Source of the DNA: Bradyrhizobium niftali
Lineage (GTDB): Bacteria; Pseudomonadota; Alphaproteobacteria; Rhizobiales; Xanthobacteraceae
DNA: 64,000 bases
Direction of reading: 5' to 3'
NCBI RefSeq assembly: GCF_004571025.1
Contig: NZ_SPQT01000018.1
Coordinates: forward strand, 123,540-187,539
The translations under genes and the position numbers were made by a program. Of this stretch, positions 1 to 8,471 are shown in pieces. Numbering within the stretch: the stretch's first letter is position 1; each line of letters opens with the position of its first letter. The notes beneath the pieces were generated by a model. It was not told the DNA's origin. It saw only the letters and a list, made by a program, of their open reading frames with translations, and searched no databases.

Positions 1-947
1 GTGCCCCGGGTACCATTCAGCTCGACGAGCGGCGCATCTCTGTGATCGCGATGCGCGCCGAGAGTTATGTGCAGAAGGTCGCCGACGTGACGACCAGCAG
101 CCGGGTCGCGAAGGGACAGGCGCTGATGGAAATCTACAGCCCGGCGGTCTCGTCCGCGGCAGCCGAATATCTTGCGACGATCACGTCGAAGACAACGGCC
201 GGCATCGAGCCGTACGGACGCGGCTCCAGGCAGCGGCTGGTCAATCTCGACGTTCCGGAGCCTGCCATCGCCGAGATGGAAAAAAGTCGCGTGGTGCCGA
301 TCACCGTTCAATGGTCGTCGCCGCGCGACGGTATCGTACTCCAGCGCAACGCGATCGAGGGCATGCGCGCGCAGCCCGGAGACGTGCTGTTTCGCATCGC
401 CGACATTTCGCAGGTGTGGGCAATCGTCGATGTCGCCGAGCGCGACCTCGGCAGCATCCAAGTCGGCCAGCTCGTGACGGTGCGGGCACGCAGCTATCCC
501 GGGCGCGAATTCAAGGGCGCAATCGGCGTGATCTATCCGCAAGTGAACAAAGAGACACGCACGGCACGGGTGCGGATCGAGCTGACGAACGCCGACCTTG
601 CCCTGCTTCCGGACATGTATCTCGATGCCGAGATCGACACTGGAAATGCGGCACCAGTCCTTAGCGTCGCCGAAAGCGCGGTGCTTGACACAGGCAGCCG
701 GCAGGCCGTCCTGGTCGACAAGGGACAGGGCCGGTTCGAGCCGCGCGAGGTCAAGCTCGGGCGGCGGGGCGACGGCTATGTCGAAATCCGCGACGGCCTT
801 GCCGAGGGCGATGCGATCGTCACCTCAGCCAATTTCCTGATTGATGCCGAAAGCAACCTGAAGGCGGCACTGAAGGGATTTACTGAGGCCGGCAACGCGC
901 AAGGCGCCGATCCCACCGCTGACAGGACCATGGGAGGTAAACCATGA
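1..947 (+). CDS. cusB: CusB-like RND efflux periplasmic adaptor, 5' truncated by window edge
   Basis: Periplasmic adaptor (membrane fusion protein) that would link the inner-membrane RND pump encoded next to it with an outer-membrane channel. The frame is open from base 3 to the stop, so the true start lies before the window. The visible part carries the lipoyl-like half motif (KGQALMEIYSPAV), a beta-barrel stretch (GQLVTVRARSYPGREFKG) and the KETRTARVRIEL segment typical of CusB/CzcB adaptors. The N-terminal signal peptide and first hairpin arm are missing. Its last four bases overlap the start of the pump gene (ATGA), which indicates translational coupling. The Cu/Ag assignment is inferred from the CusA-type partner. 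Confidence 0.9.
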   Translation, partial: APGTIQLDERRISVIAMRAESYVQKVADVTTSSRVAKGQALMEIYSPAVSSAAAEYLATITSKTTAGIEPYGRGSRQRLVNLDVPEPAIAEMEKSRVVPITVQWSSPRDGIVLQRNAIEGMRAQPGDVLFRIADISQVWAIVDVAERDLGSIQVGQLVTVRARSYPGREFKGAIGVIYPQVNKETRTARVRIELTNADLALLPDMYLDAEIDTGNAAPVLSVAESAVLDTGSRQAVLVDKGQGRFEPREVKLGRRGDGYVEIRDGLAEGDAIVTSANFLIDAESNLKAALKGFTEAGNAQGADPTADRTMGGKP

Positions 948-3900
948 TCGCGCGAGTCATCGCCTGGTCGGCGCGCAATCTGCTGCTGGTCCTGTTCGGC
1001 ACAGGCTTTGCCGCTGCCGCCGGGTTTTATGCGCTTATCCATCTGCCGCTGGATGCAATTCCCGACCTCTCGGACACCCAGGTGATCGTCTATACTGAGT
1101 ATCCGGGCCAGGCGCCGCAGGTGATCGAGGACCAGGTCACGTATCCCCTGACGACGGCGATGCTGACGGTTCCGAGATCCAAGGTGGTGCGCGGCTTCTC
1201 CTTCTTTGGCGTCTCCTTCGTCTACGTCATCTTCGAGGACGGCACTGACATCTATTGGGCGCGTTCACGCGTGCTCGAATTCCTCAACACCGCGACGTCG
1301 CGATTGCCGCAAGGCGTGACGCCGACGATCGGGCCTGATGCCACCGGTGTCGGCTGGGTCTACCAGTATGCTGTCACGTCCAAGGAGTTGAACCTTGCGG
1401 ACACCAGGACGATCCAGGACTGGAATCTGAAATTCGCGCTCGCCAAGGCGGAAGGCGTCGCCGAGGTCGCCAGCGTCGGCGGTTTCGTCAAGCAGTACAA
1501 CGTGATCCTCGATCCGCAGCGGATGCGCGATCTCGGCATCACTATGCAGAAGATGCGCGATGCCATCCGAGCGAGCAATGCCGACGTCGGAGGGCGCACC
1601 GTCGAGCTCTCCGAGTTCGAATATGTCATCCGGGGCAGGGGCTATCTGAAGAGCATCAACGACCTGGGCAACATCGTACTCAAGACCGACAATGGCACGC
1701 CGGTGTTGTTGCGCGACGTCGCGCGCGTCGAGCTCGGGCCGGATGAGCGGCGCGGCATCGCCGAGCTCAACGGTGAGGGCGAGGTGGCAAGCGGCATCGT
1801 GCTGCAGCGCTTCGGCATGAACGCGCTCGACGTCATCGAGAACGTCAAGAAACGCTTCAAGGAGATAGCGACCAGCCTGCCGAAATCGGTCGAGATCGTC
1901 CCGGTCTACGACCGCTCGAACCTCATCAAGGCCGCGATCGAGACGCTCAGGCACACGCTGCTCGAGGAGAGCATCGTGGTGGCGCTGGTCTGCATCGTAT
2001 TCCTGCTGCATGTCCGCAGCGCGCTGGTCGCCATCCTGATGCTCCCCGTCGGGGTGCTGATGGCCTTCGGCGCGATGAAGCTGCTCGGGATCGGCTCCAA
2101 CATCATGAGCCTCGGCGGCATCGCGATCGCGATCGGCGCTATGATCGACGCCGCGATCGTCATGATCGAGAATGCGCACAAGCATCTCGAGCGCGCCAAG
2201 CCGGACAAGTCACGGGTCGAGATCCTGATCGAGGCGGCAGCCGAAGTCGGGCCTGCGCTGTTCTTCAGCCTGCTGATCATCACCGTCTCGTTCATGCCGA
2301 TTTTTACGTTGGAGCAGCAGGAGGGGCGGCTGTTCAGCCCGCTCGCCTTCACCAAGACGTTTGCGATGGCGGCGGCGGCGCTGTTGTCGGTGACGCTGGT
2401 GCCGGCGCTGATGGTGATCTTCGTGCGTGGCAAGATCATCCCCGAGCACAAGAACCCGATCAACCGCTTCCTGATCTGGATCTACCGTCCGGTGATCAAG
2501 GGTGTGCTACGCGCCAAGACGCTGGTGATTGTGCTTGCGCTTGGCGTGCTCGCGGCCTCGGCCTGGCCGGCGCGGCAGCTTGGCACGGAGTTCATGCCCA
2601 ACCTCAACGAGGGCACTCTGCTCTACATGCCGACCACACTGCCCGGCATTTCGGTGACGAAGGCGGCCGAGCTGATGCAGACCCAGGACCGGATCATCAA
2701 GAGCTTCCCTGAGGTCGCCTCGGTCTACGGCAAGGCCGGCCGCGCGGCGACCGCGACCGATCCGGCGCCGTCGGAGATGTTCGAGACGGTGGTCAATCTC
2801 AAGCCGAAGGAAGAATGGCGCAAGGGTGTCACGGTCGACAGCCTCGTCGCCGAGATGGACAGGGCGCTGCAGTTCCCGGGCGTCTCGAACGCCTGGACCA
2901 TGCCGATCAAGGCGCGCATCGACATGCTCTCGACCGGCATCCGCACGCCGATCGGGGTAAAGGTCCTCGGCACCGATCTTGCCGTCATCGACAAGCTGGC
3001 CAAGCAGATCGAGCAGGTGCTCAAGGCCGTTCCCGGCACGTCGTCGGCCTATGCCGAGCGCGGCCTCGGCGGCTACTATCTCGAGATCACACCGAACCGC
3101 GAAGCGTTGTCGCGCTACGGCATCATGGTGCAGGATGTTCAGGACACGATCGCAACCGCGCTCGGCGGCCAGACCGTAACCACGACCGTCGAGGGCCGGC
3201 AGCGCTTCACCGTCAACATGCGCTACCCGCGCGACCTGCGCGACAATCCCAAAGCCATCGCCAGCGACATCCTGGTGCCAATGCCGGGCGGCGGCGCCGT
3301 GCCGCTCGGCGAGGTCGCCAGCGTCACGCCGGCGCGCGGGCCGAGCTCGATCCGGACTGAGAACGGGCAACTCGCCACCTACATCTATGTCGACATCCGC
3401 GACCGCGACCTCGGCGGTTATGTCACTGAGGCGCAGCGCGCAGTGCAGGCGAGCATCCAGTTCCCGTCGGGCTATTACGTGGTCTGGAGCGGTCAGTACG
3501 AATATCTGGAACGTGCCACCGCACGATTGAAGATCGTCGTGCCGGTGACGCTCCTGATCATCTTCCTCTTGCTCTACCTCAATTTCCGCACGGTGGCCGA
3601 AACCTTGATCGTGATGCTTTCGTTGCCGTTCGCCCTCGTCGGCGGCCTCTGGCTGATGTGGTGGCTCGGCTTCAACCTCTCCGTTGCCGTCGCCGTCGGC
3701 TTCATTGCGCTCGCCGGTGTGGCTGCCGAAACCGGTGTCGTGATGCTGATCTATCTCAACCAGGCGTTGGCCGAGATGAAGGAACTGCGTCGGGTGCAGG
3801 GCCAGGTGTTGTCGCGGAGTGACCTTTACGACGCGATCATGGAAGGTGCCGTCGAGCGCGTCCGCCCGAAGATGATGACGGTGGTCGCGATCATGGCCGG

Positions 3901-4135
3901 TCTGTTGCCGATCATGTGGAGTACCGGCACGGGCTCGGAGATCATGCAGCGCATCGCCGTGCCGATGATCGGCGGTATGATCTCATCGACGTTGCTGACG
4001 CTGATCGTTATCCCAGCCATTTTCGGGCTGGTAAAGGGCATTGGGCTGCCGGCGAACGATGATAGCGGCCGGCCGCCGCCGACCCGCCTCGAGCCTACAG
4101 TCAAGCCTGAGCGGGTTCCGGAGCCCGCTGAATGA
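944..4135 (+). CDS. cusA: CusA-like Cu(I)/Ag(I) RND efflux pump
   Basis: Inner-membrane proton/metal antiporter of the heavy-metal RND (HME) family, 1063 residues, the usual length. It starts with a cytoplasmic/TM1 segment (RNLLLVLFGTGF), has the TM4 acidic motif GAMIDAAIVMIEN near residues 395-410, and the periplasmic signature WTMPIKARIDMLSTGI near residues 650-665. In the family, that Met-containing signature separates monovalent Cu/Ag pumps (CusA) from the divalent CzcA type. The C-terminus ends after the last TM with a short polar tail. It overlaps the upstream adaptor by 4 bp. An outer-membrane CusC is not in the window and may lie upstream. Substrate is inferred from the signature. Confidence 0.93.
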   Translation: MIARVIAWSARNLLLVLFGTGFAAAAGFYALIHLPLDAIPDLSDTQVIVYTEYPGQAPQVIEDQVTYPLTTAMLTVPRSKVVRGFSFFGVSFVYVIFEDGTDIYWARSRVLEFLNTATSRLPQGVTPTIGPDATGVGWVYQYAVTSKELNLADTRTIQDWNLKFALAKAEGVAEVASVGGFVKQYNVILDPQRMRDLGITMQKMRDAIRASNADVGGRTVELSEFEYVIRGRGYLKSINDLGNIVLKTDNGTPVLLRDVARVELGPDERRGIAELNGEGEVASGIVLQRFGMNALDVIENVKKRFKEIATSLPKSVEIVPVYDRSNLIKAAIETLRHTLLEESIVVALVCIVFLLHVRSALVAILMLPVGVLMAFGAMKLLGIGSNIMSLGGIAIAIGAMIDAAIVMIENAHKHLERAKPDKSRVEILIEAAAEVGPALFFSLLIITVSFMPIFTLEQQEGRLFSPLAFTKTFAMAAAALLSVTLVPALMVIFVRGKIIPEHKNPINRFLIWIYRPVIKGVLRAKTLVIVLALGVLAASAWPARQLGTEFMPNLNEGTLLYMPTTLPGISVTKAAELMQTQDRIIKSFPEVASVYGKAGRAATATDPAPSEMFETVVNLKPKEEWRKGVTVDSLVAEMDRALQFPGVSNAWTMPIKARIDMLSTGIRTPIGVKVLGTDLAVIDKLAKQIEQVLKAVPGTSSAYAERGLGGYYLEITPNREALSRYGIMVQDVQDTIATALGGQTVTTTVEGRQRFTVNMRYPRDLRDNPKAIASDILVPMPGGGAVPLGEVASVTPARGPSSIRTENGQLATYIYVDIRDRDLGGYVTEAQRAVQASIQFPSGYYVVWSGQYEYLERATARLKIVVPVTLLIIFLLLYLNFRTVAETLIVMLSLPFALVGGLWLMWWLGFNLSVAVAVGFIALAGVAAETGVVMLIYLNQALAEMKELRRVQGQVLSRSDLYDAIMEGAVERVRPKMMTVVAIMAGLLPIMWSTGTGSEIMQRIAVPMIGGMISSTLLTLIVIPAIFGLVKGIGLPANDDSGRPPPTRLEPTVKPERVPEPAE

Positions 4136-4191
4136 ATACCGATGCAGTTTCTAACAAATTAGACATTTTGCGCCGATCGTCACTCGCGGCT

Positions 4192-4217
4192 GTAACCAAA
4201 TCGATCGCGCAAGCGAA
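4192..4217 (+). promoter_or_regulatory. ECF sigma promoter, GTAACC-N16-CGAA
   Basis: A -35 box GTAACC (4192-4197) and a -10 box CGAA (4214-4217) are separated by exactly 16 bases, 19 bases before the sigma-factor start codon. As I recall, Caulobacter sigma-F, the type member of the NrsF-associated ECF group, uses these two boxes at this spacing. The same pair with the same spacing recurs at 5470-5495, which argues against chance. Inferred role: autoregulation of the sigma/anti-sigma operon. Confidence 0.75.
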
Positions 4218-4235
4218 CTAGGAAGATAGGCAGGC

Positions 4236-4793
4236 ATGACGAGCCCCGAGACGGAACTGAAGGCCTTGATGCTTGCCAGCCAGGCCGGCGATGCGGCCGC
4301 ACACCGGGCTCTGCTCGAGCGGCTGAGTCGGCATCTAAGGGCCTACTACAAACGCAAACTCGCAAGCTTCGGCAAGGGTGCGACGGAAGCGGAGGATTTG
4401 GTTCAGGAAGCACTGTTGGCCATTCATATTCAGCGACACAGCTACGACCCAGCAGAACCATTGACACCATGGGTGCATGCCATCGCGCGCTACAAGTTGA
4501 TCGATTTCTTGCGCCGGTCGCGGACATCGCGTGCCGACGTGCCCATTGATGAGGCCGACGACATCATGGCGCATGACGACCACGTTGCCGCGGAGAACAG
4601 CTATGACATTCGGCGCTTGATTGGAAGACTACCGAAAAACATGCAATACGCCATCGGCGCCGTGAAACTGGAGGGTTTGAGCATCGCTGAGGCGGCACAG
4701 AAATATCAGCTTTCGGAGCCCACGATAAAGGTCAGCATTCACCGCGGGCTCAAGGCATTGGCAGACATGATTGCCAAGGAGGTCAAAGCATGA
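4236..4793 (+). CDS. ECF sigma factor of the NrsF-associated (SigF/ECF16) type
   Basis: RNA polymerase sigma-70 family ECF factor, 185 residues. Region 2 is visible as AEDLVQEALLAIHIQRHSYDP (about residues 50-70) and the following tryptophan/basic segment binds the -10. Region 4 is the C-terminal helix-turn-helix around GLSIAEAAQKYQLSEPTIKVSIHRG (about residues 147-171). It overlaps the next gene, a DUF1109 membrane anti-sigma, by 4 bp. A matching ECF promoter lies directly upstream. In Caulobacter the equivalent pair responds to chromate and cadmium, which fits the metal-resistance surroundings; the inducer here is inference. The start ATG follows a weak GGAAG-type ribosome site. Confidence 0.93.
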   Translation: MTSPETELKALMLASQAGDAAAHRALLERLSRHLRAYYKRKLASFGKGATEAEDLVQEALLAIHIQRHSYDPAEPLTPWVHAIARYKLIDFLRRSRTSRADVPIDEADDIMAHDDHVAAENSYDIRRLIGRLPKNMQYAIGAVKLEGLSIAEAAQKYQLSEPTIKVSIHRGLKALADMIAKEVKA

Positions 4794-5431
4794 GGACGGA
4801 TGAACTAGTCGCTGCACTCAGCCGACACGTCGAGCCCGTAGATCATAGCGCAATCCGCCGGACGGTCGGCTTGGCCCTCGTCACCGCCGTCGTGTTCGCG
4901 CTTGGCTTGATGGCAGTGTGGTTCGGCCTGCGTGCCGACGTCATGACGGCACGTGCCGTCGTGTTCCTTGGCGCAAAGGCCGCCTTTGCGATGGCGATCA
5001 TTGGTATCGCGTCGATCTATTTGCTTCGGCTGGCGCGTCCTGGTGGGGAGCACAAGACAGCCTCGATTTGGGCCGTGCTACCGTTCGGAGCCGTCATATT
5101 GCTCGCCATCATCAGCCTCGGATCGGCGCCGAGCTCGCATTGGGACAGGATGATGCTGGGCGATGAATGGCTAGAATGCCTCTTGTCGATACCGATCATA
5201 GCGATCGTGCCGTTTGCCATCCTTGTTTGGGCGGTGCGGAAGGCCGCTCCGACCCATCTCGTTCGCACCGGTGCCTTCACTGGCCTCGTCGCCGGCGGCA
5301 TCAGTGCGTTGGCCTATGCGCTGCACTGCACCAGTGATTCATTGCCGTTCGTTGCCGTCTGGTACGGGGGCACGATTGTGCTCTGCACCGTGGCCGGCGC
5401 AGCCTTGGGACCGCGATTGCTCCGCTGGTAA
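4790..5431 (+). CDS. nrsF: NrsF-type anti-sigma factor (DUF1109 membrane protein)
   Basis: Polytopic inner-membrane protein of 213 residues with about six hydrophobic segments (for example LALVTAVVFALGLMAVWFGL and WAVLPFGAVILLAIISLG). DUF1109/NrsF proteins sequester their partner ECF sigma factor at the membrane until stress releases it. The ATGA overlap with the sigma gene shows the two are cotranslated, the usual arrangement for this family. Paired cysteines in the periplasm-facing part (Cys near DEWLECLLS and ALHCTSDSL) resemble the cysteines needed for metal signalling in the Caulobacter homologue; that functional parallel is inferred. Confidence 0.9.
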   Translation: MRTDELVAALSRHVEPVDHSAIRRTVGLALVTAVVFALGLMAVWFGLRADVMTARAVVFLGAKAAFAMAIIGIASIYLLRLARPGGEHKTASIWAVLPFGAVILLAIISLGSAPSSHWDRMMLGDEWLECLLSIPIIAIVPFAILVWAVRKAAPTHLVRTGAFTGLVAGGISALAYALHCTSDSLPFVAVWYGGTIVLCTVAGAALGPRLLRW

Positions 5432-5469
5432 GCGTAGGTATTGAGTATCCTTCACGTCAGCGTGAGTTT

Positions 5470-5495
5470 GTAACCGTCGGAAGAGTTGACCCGAA
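5470..5495 (+). promoter_or_regulatory. second ECF promoter, GTAACC-N16-CGAA
   Basis: GTAACC at 5470-5475 and CGAA at 5492-5495 with a 16-base spacer, identical in boxes and spacing to the site before the sigma gene. It lies 51 bases before the start of a small secreted protein, so that gene is the predicted regulon member. A weak inverted repeat (TCACG/CGTGA, near 5453-5466) sits just upstream and could end the sigma operon transcript. Confidence 0.75.
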
Positions 5496-5546
5496 CTCCC
5501 TATTAGAGGCGCACAACGCGCTTCCGATCAAAATGGAGCCGGGACT

Positions 5547-5810
5547 ATGTTGAAGAAGAGTCTTCTCACGATGTCGCTCTTGCTGCCGCTGGCCGCGGTG
5601 TCGGCAACCGCCCACGCGGGATCGACGATCACCGACAAGAGCTATTGGCCGAACGAGGCAGGACGCAGCGCACAATCCCCGGTCTACGCGCAAGACCCCG
5701 GACGTTCTGCAATTGTGTACGACCGCAGGGCACGCGTTGTGGCGCCTGCGATCGGTGCGATCGAGGATCGGCCGGCCTCGCGCTATCAGGGCGGCCCGAA
5801 AGGCCACTAG
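5547..5810 (+). CDS. small secreted protein, predicted ECF regulon member
   Basis: 87-residue protein with a clear Sec signal peptide (MLKKSLLTMSLLLPLAAVSA..AHA, about residues 1-24). The mature part is polar, with ITDKSYWPNEAGR early and ending RYQGGPKGH. No enzymatic domain was recognised. It is preceded by a GGAGCC ribosome site and by the second GTAACC-N16-CGAA box, so it should be induced with the sigma factor. Function unknown; a periplasmic metal- or oxidant-stress protein is a guess from context. Confidence 0.75.
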   Translation: MLKKSLLTMSLLLPLAAVSATAHAGSTITDKSYWPNEAGRSAQSPVYAQDPGRSAIVYDRRARVVAPAIGAIEDRPASRYQGGPKGH

Positions 5811-5911
5811 AGGCGAGGCCGACGACACCTGCGTACAAGGGAGCTGTGGGCATTTGTTTCCCGCGGTGTCTCCTGTTTGCTGCAGCGGACCAAAAAGAAA
5901 GGAGCTCCCTG

Positions 5912-6064
5912 ATGTTTGTGAGTGAGCGCGTCGCAACAGTGACGAACCTTCTCGATGGTCTGCGCAGCAGATTGAGCGATAACCTGGATCAATATGGTGC
6001 TGCGTTGTATGCGACGCTCGGACCGTTGTCGCTCTTGGCATTGCCTATAATTGGCACTGGCTGA
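5912..6064 (+). CDS. small hypothetical protein, 50 aa
   Basis: Starts at ATG 5912 behind a strong AAAGGAG ribosome site 7 bases upstream. It encodes a 50-residue peptide with a polar amphipathic N-terminal half (RVATVTNLLDGLRSRLSD) and a hydrophobic C-terminus (GPLSLLALPIIGTG) that may insert in the membrane. No family was recognised. The longer frame extends upstream to 5645 without support. The ribosome site is the main argument that it is real. Confidence 0.5.
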   Translation: MFVSERVATVTNLLDGLRSRLSDNLDQYGAALYATLGPLSLLALPIIGTG

Positions 6065-6172
6065 CCACGGCCGAAGTCGTGCGCGCGCTGACTGCACCGG
6101 CCTGCATGCTCATGATGTACAAGTGCTTGAAGTGCGGAATCAGCCCTTCGGATCGCAAGAACGAGGCTAGGC

Positions 6173-6286
6173 ATGATGGACGGTACGATGCCTGGAATGA
6201 TGTGGGCGATGAGCCTAATCTGGCTGTTGATCGTTGTCGTCCTGGTTCTCGCGGCGGCTGCACTCATTAAGTACCTCCGTTCGTGA
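6173..6286 (+). CDS. small single-pass membrane protein, 37 aa
   Basis: Starts at ATG 6173 and ends at TGA 6284-6286. The peptide begins Met-rich (MMDGTMPGMMWAM), continues with one long hydrophobic helix (LIWLLIVVVLVLAAAALI) and ends KYLRS. A Met-rich head before a single transmembrane helix recurs in small proteins near copper-resistance genes, but no named family is claimed. A purine-rich GAACGAGG lies upstream. The stop overlaps the region just before the cytochrome c gene, so the two may be cotranscribed. Confidence 0.6.
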   Translation: MMDGTMPGMMWAMSLIWLLIVVVLVLAAAALIKYLRS

Positions 6287-6303
6287 CGACAGAGGGAATG
6301 GCC

Positions 6304-6925
6304 ATGCGCAAACTTGGTCTTCTTGCTCTGGCGATCGTTGGGTTTCAAACGCCGGCCTCCGCCCAGCAAGGCGACGCATCCAGCGGTCGGCAGGCGTTCC
6401 GCGTCTGCGCCGCCTGTCATTCGCTTGAGCCCGACCGCAACATGACGGGCCCGAGCCTCGCCGGACTGTGGGGGTGCAAGGCCGGTGGCCTCGCAAGCTT
6501 CGAGCGCTACTCGGATGCACTTAAGTTGTCCGGACGATCATTCGCTGGACAGCTGGCTCACTGATCCCGACCAAATTGTCCCGGACAACGAAATGACTTT
6601 CAATGGCATTAAGGATGCGCGCGTGCGCGCAGACCTGCTCGCCTTTCTCAAGGAGGCCACGAGGCCGGGAGCACCGCCGCAGATAGCGCAACAGGACGGC
6701 AAGGGTGGCATGGGCGGGATGATGAGAGGCATGATGGGCGCCGGCGGACGTGATCCCGACCTGAAGAAGCTCGAGCCCTCCAAGCACGTTACGGCGCTGA
6801 CCTATTGTCACGACACCTATCGCGTGACCACGGCAGACGGGAAGACGCGCGCATTTTGGGAACGCAATTTGCGCTTCAGAACCGACTCGAGCTCGGCCGG
6901 GCCAGAAAAGGCGCGCCCGCGCTGA
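6304..6925 (+). pseudogene. c-type cytochrome broken by a frameshift
   Basis: The first frame gives a signal peptide (MRKLGLLALAIVGFQTPASA) and one heme site CAACH followed by the class I cytochrome segment NMTGPSLAGLWG. Around 6532-6545 the reading frame shifts by one: DALKLSG runs into nonsense, while another frame continues HSLDSWLTDPDQIVPDNEMTF, which contains the expected distal Met region. A C-terminal extension follows with a Met/Gly-rich linker and FWERNLRF. Homologues as I know them have a few more residues between the two parts; a missing stretch of 2 mod 3 bases, for example 11, would restore the frame. Either a recent deletion or an assembly error. Start chosen for the GAGGGA six bases before ATG 6304. 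Confidence 0.8.
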
Positions 6926-7025
6926 TGCCGGCCGGCATGATCATCCGTGATCTTTGCTGCGCCGGACGAAATTGCTAAAACCGTCGAAGCCCGCTGCTGA
7001 GGCGACCGGGTCCGGAGCATTGTTG

Positions 7026-7226
7026 ATGCAGTTGAGATCGACCCTCACCTGTCCCGAGTGCGGCCATCAAGCGGCCGAAACCATGCCGACGGACGCGTGC
7101 CAATTCTTTTATGACTGCAAGGGCTGCGGCACGCGGCTGAAGCCGAGAGCAGGCGATTGCTGCGTGTTTTGCTCGTTCGGCTCGGTACCCTGTCCGCCGA
7201 TTCAAGCGGGCGGCTGTTGCTCATAG
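7026..7226 (+). CDS. GDCC-motif cysteine-rich putative metal-binding protein
   Basis: 66-residue protein with eleven cysteines: a CPEC and CKGC pair (residues 9-12 and 31-34) that can form a zinc ribbon, then GDCCVFCSFGSVPCPP (residues 43-58) and a terminal CC. The GDCCxxC motif is known from small proteins encoded beside mercury, copper and arsenic resistance genes; the biochemical role is not established. No signal peptide, so cytoplasmic. The frame is open back to 6954 but ATG 7026 starts the conserved part. Neighbour of a broken cytochrome c in a metal-resistance island. Confidence 0.8.
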   Translation: MQLRSTLTCPECGHQAAETMPTDACQFFYDCKGCGTRLKPRAGDCCVFCSFGSVPCPPIQAGGCCS

Positions 7227-7472
7227 TCCGAGACATCGTTCAGCGACCGCTCGGGATCGCGCATGTGCTGCGGTGAGTCCTAGCTCGTTGCATCGATCTT
7301 CATCAAGACGCGCAGGATCGCCTAATTTTTAGGCTTTGGCCCGGCGGAAGCGCTTCGCCTTCTAAGAAAGCTTTCTCCAATCAATGGCTTAGCTAGCGAT
7401 CCTAAATGCTTCGGCTCGTGGCACGCAACTTGCGACATCTGACGCAAGATTGGTCCCGCCGAGGAAAAGGAC

Positions 7473-8000
7473 ATGCGAGCGTGCCTCATTGCTGCCGTTG
7501 TGGCGGCTGCGCTGACCGTGACGCCGGCTTCTGCGACCGTCATTATCAGCGGCGACCCCGGCGGCAAGATGCAGGACTACACAGCGCACTTCCGACAGGT
7601 GCGCGACTCAGGTGAGCCTGTTGTCATTGCCGGCACATGCGTTTCGGCCTGCACCATGGTGCTCGGACTCGTGCCTAGCGACCGAATCTGCGCGACCCCG
7701 AATGCGGTGCTGGGTTTCCATGCCGCATGGACGTTCGATGACTCCGGCAGACGCGTCGTCAGCGCATCCGGAACGCAAGATCTGATGAGTACGTATCCAG
7801 CTCCCGTGCGCGCCTGGATCACACGGCGCGGCGGTTTGACACCAAAAATGATGTACCTGCGAGGTCGTGATCTCGCTGCCGTTGTTGCGCCCTGCAACAG
7901 CTCACGCACGGCGTCTGCTTCACGCGCGAAGCGCTTTGGCGGCGTTCATCAGGCTGACGGCACAAATGCGCCTCGCGCCAGCTTTGGCTCCGCTGAATAA
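7473..8000 (+). CDS. COG3904-like periplasmic protein, C-terminus altered
   Basis: 175 residues with a signal peptide (MRACLIAAVVAAALTVTPASA). The body matches a ClpP/crotonase-fold-like periplasmic family: GTCVSACTMVLGLVP has the Ser-containing turn in the place of the ClpP nucleophile, followed by CATPNAVLGFHAAW and a YPAPVRAWI..GGLTPKMMYLRG segment. After ARDLAAVVAPC the sequence becomes low-complexity (SSRTASASRAKRFGG), which suggests that the original C-terminus was lost through a frameshift. Catalysis is not demonstrated for this family. A GGAAAAGG ribosome site precedes the ATG. Confidence 0.65.
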   Translation: MRACLIAAVVAAALTVTPASATVIISGDPGGKMQDYTAHFRQVRDSGEPVVIAGTCVSACTMVLGLVPSDRICATPNAVLGFHAAWTFDDSGRRVVSASGTQDLMSTYPAPVRAWITRRGGLTPKMMYLRGRDLAAVVAPCNSSRTASASRAKRFGGVHQADGTNAPRASFGSAE

Positions 8001-8124
8001 CTGCCCATTGTACGCTTGCTCATTGTCCCGCTGCGTTAGCAGCGTTAGCAATAGACAGAGCAGCAGGCCGATATTCGCTGGCAGTCGCTGTTTGTTGCTG
8101 TCGTAGAGAAACAGGTGCTTCGAA

Positions 8125-8435
8125 CTAAGCCGGATGCGCCCTCAGTTCCAGGGTGGACTGCTGAGCAACAATGCTTGCGCCTTGCAGGGCAAGGCCGGCC
8201 ATGATCACGGCAATGATGACGTCGTGCCAGCCGGTGCCGGTTCCGAACCAAGTGCGGCAAGAAGCTACCGCGCGGTTCCCGAGCACATAGTTGCGGGTGC
8301 AGATCCCGAGCGCATGTTGGCATCGCCCTTGCGATAGGCCCACAGCAGCGCGAACGAGGCGGCATTAGCGGCAAGCGCCGCAATATCTACGGCTCCCATG
8401 GCGAGCGCACTCGCCAGCCGTGCCTCGCGGCAAGT
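8125..8435 (-). pseudogene. remnant of a CDF cation efflux gene
   Basis: Two minus-strand frames together match the C-terminal half of the intact CDF transporter at 33907-34554. One frame reads GAVDIAALAANAASFALLWAYRKGDANMRS, here split into GAVDIAALAANAAS and LLWAYRKGDANMRS. The other continues CTRNYVLGN..TGTGWHDVIIAVIMAGLALQGA and ends at a stop at 8125. The frame change falls right after NMRS. The N-terminal half, including the metal-site aspartates, is absent. It is a decayed second copy of the metal exporter and not functional. Confidence 0.8.
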
Positions 8436-8471
8436 CAATGACTTTGCTCTTGGTTTAGGCGCATCAGTATC

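Noticed and set aside
5453..5468. Short hairpin TCACG/CGTGA after nrsF
   Set aside because: Only a five-base stem and no T-run, so not called a terminator.
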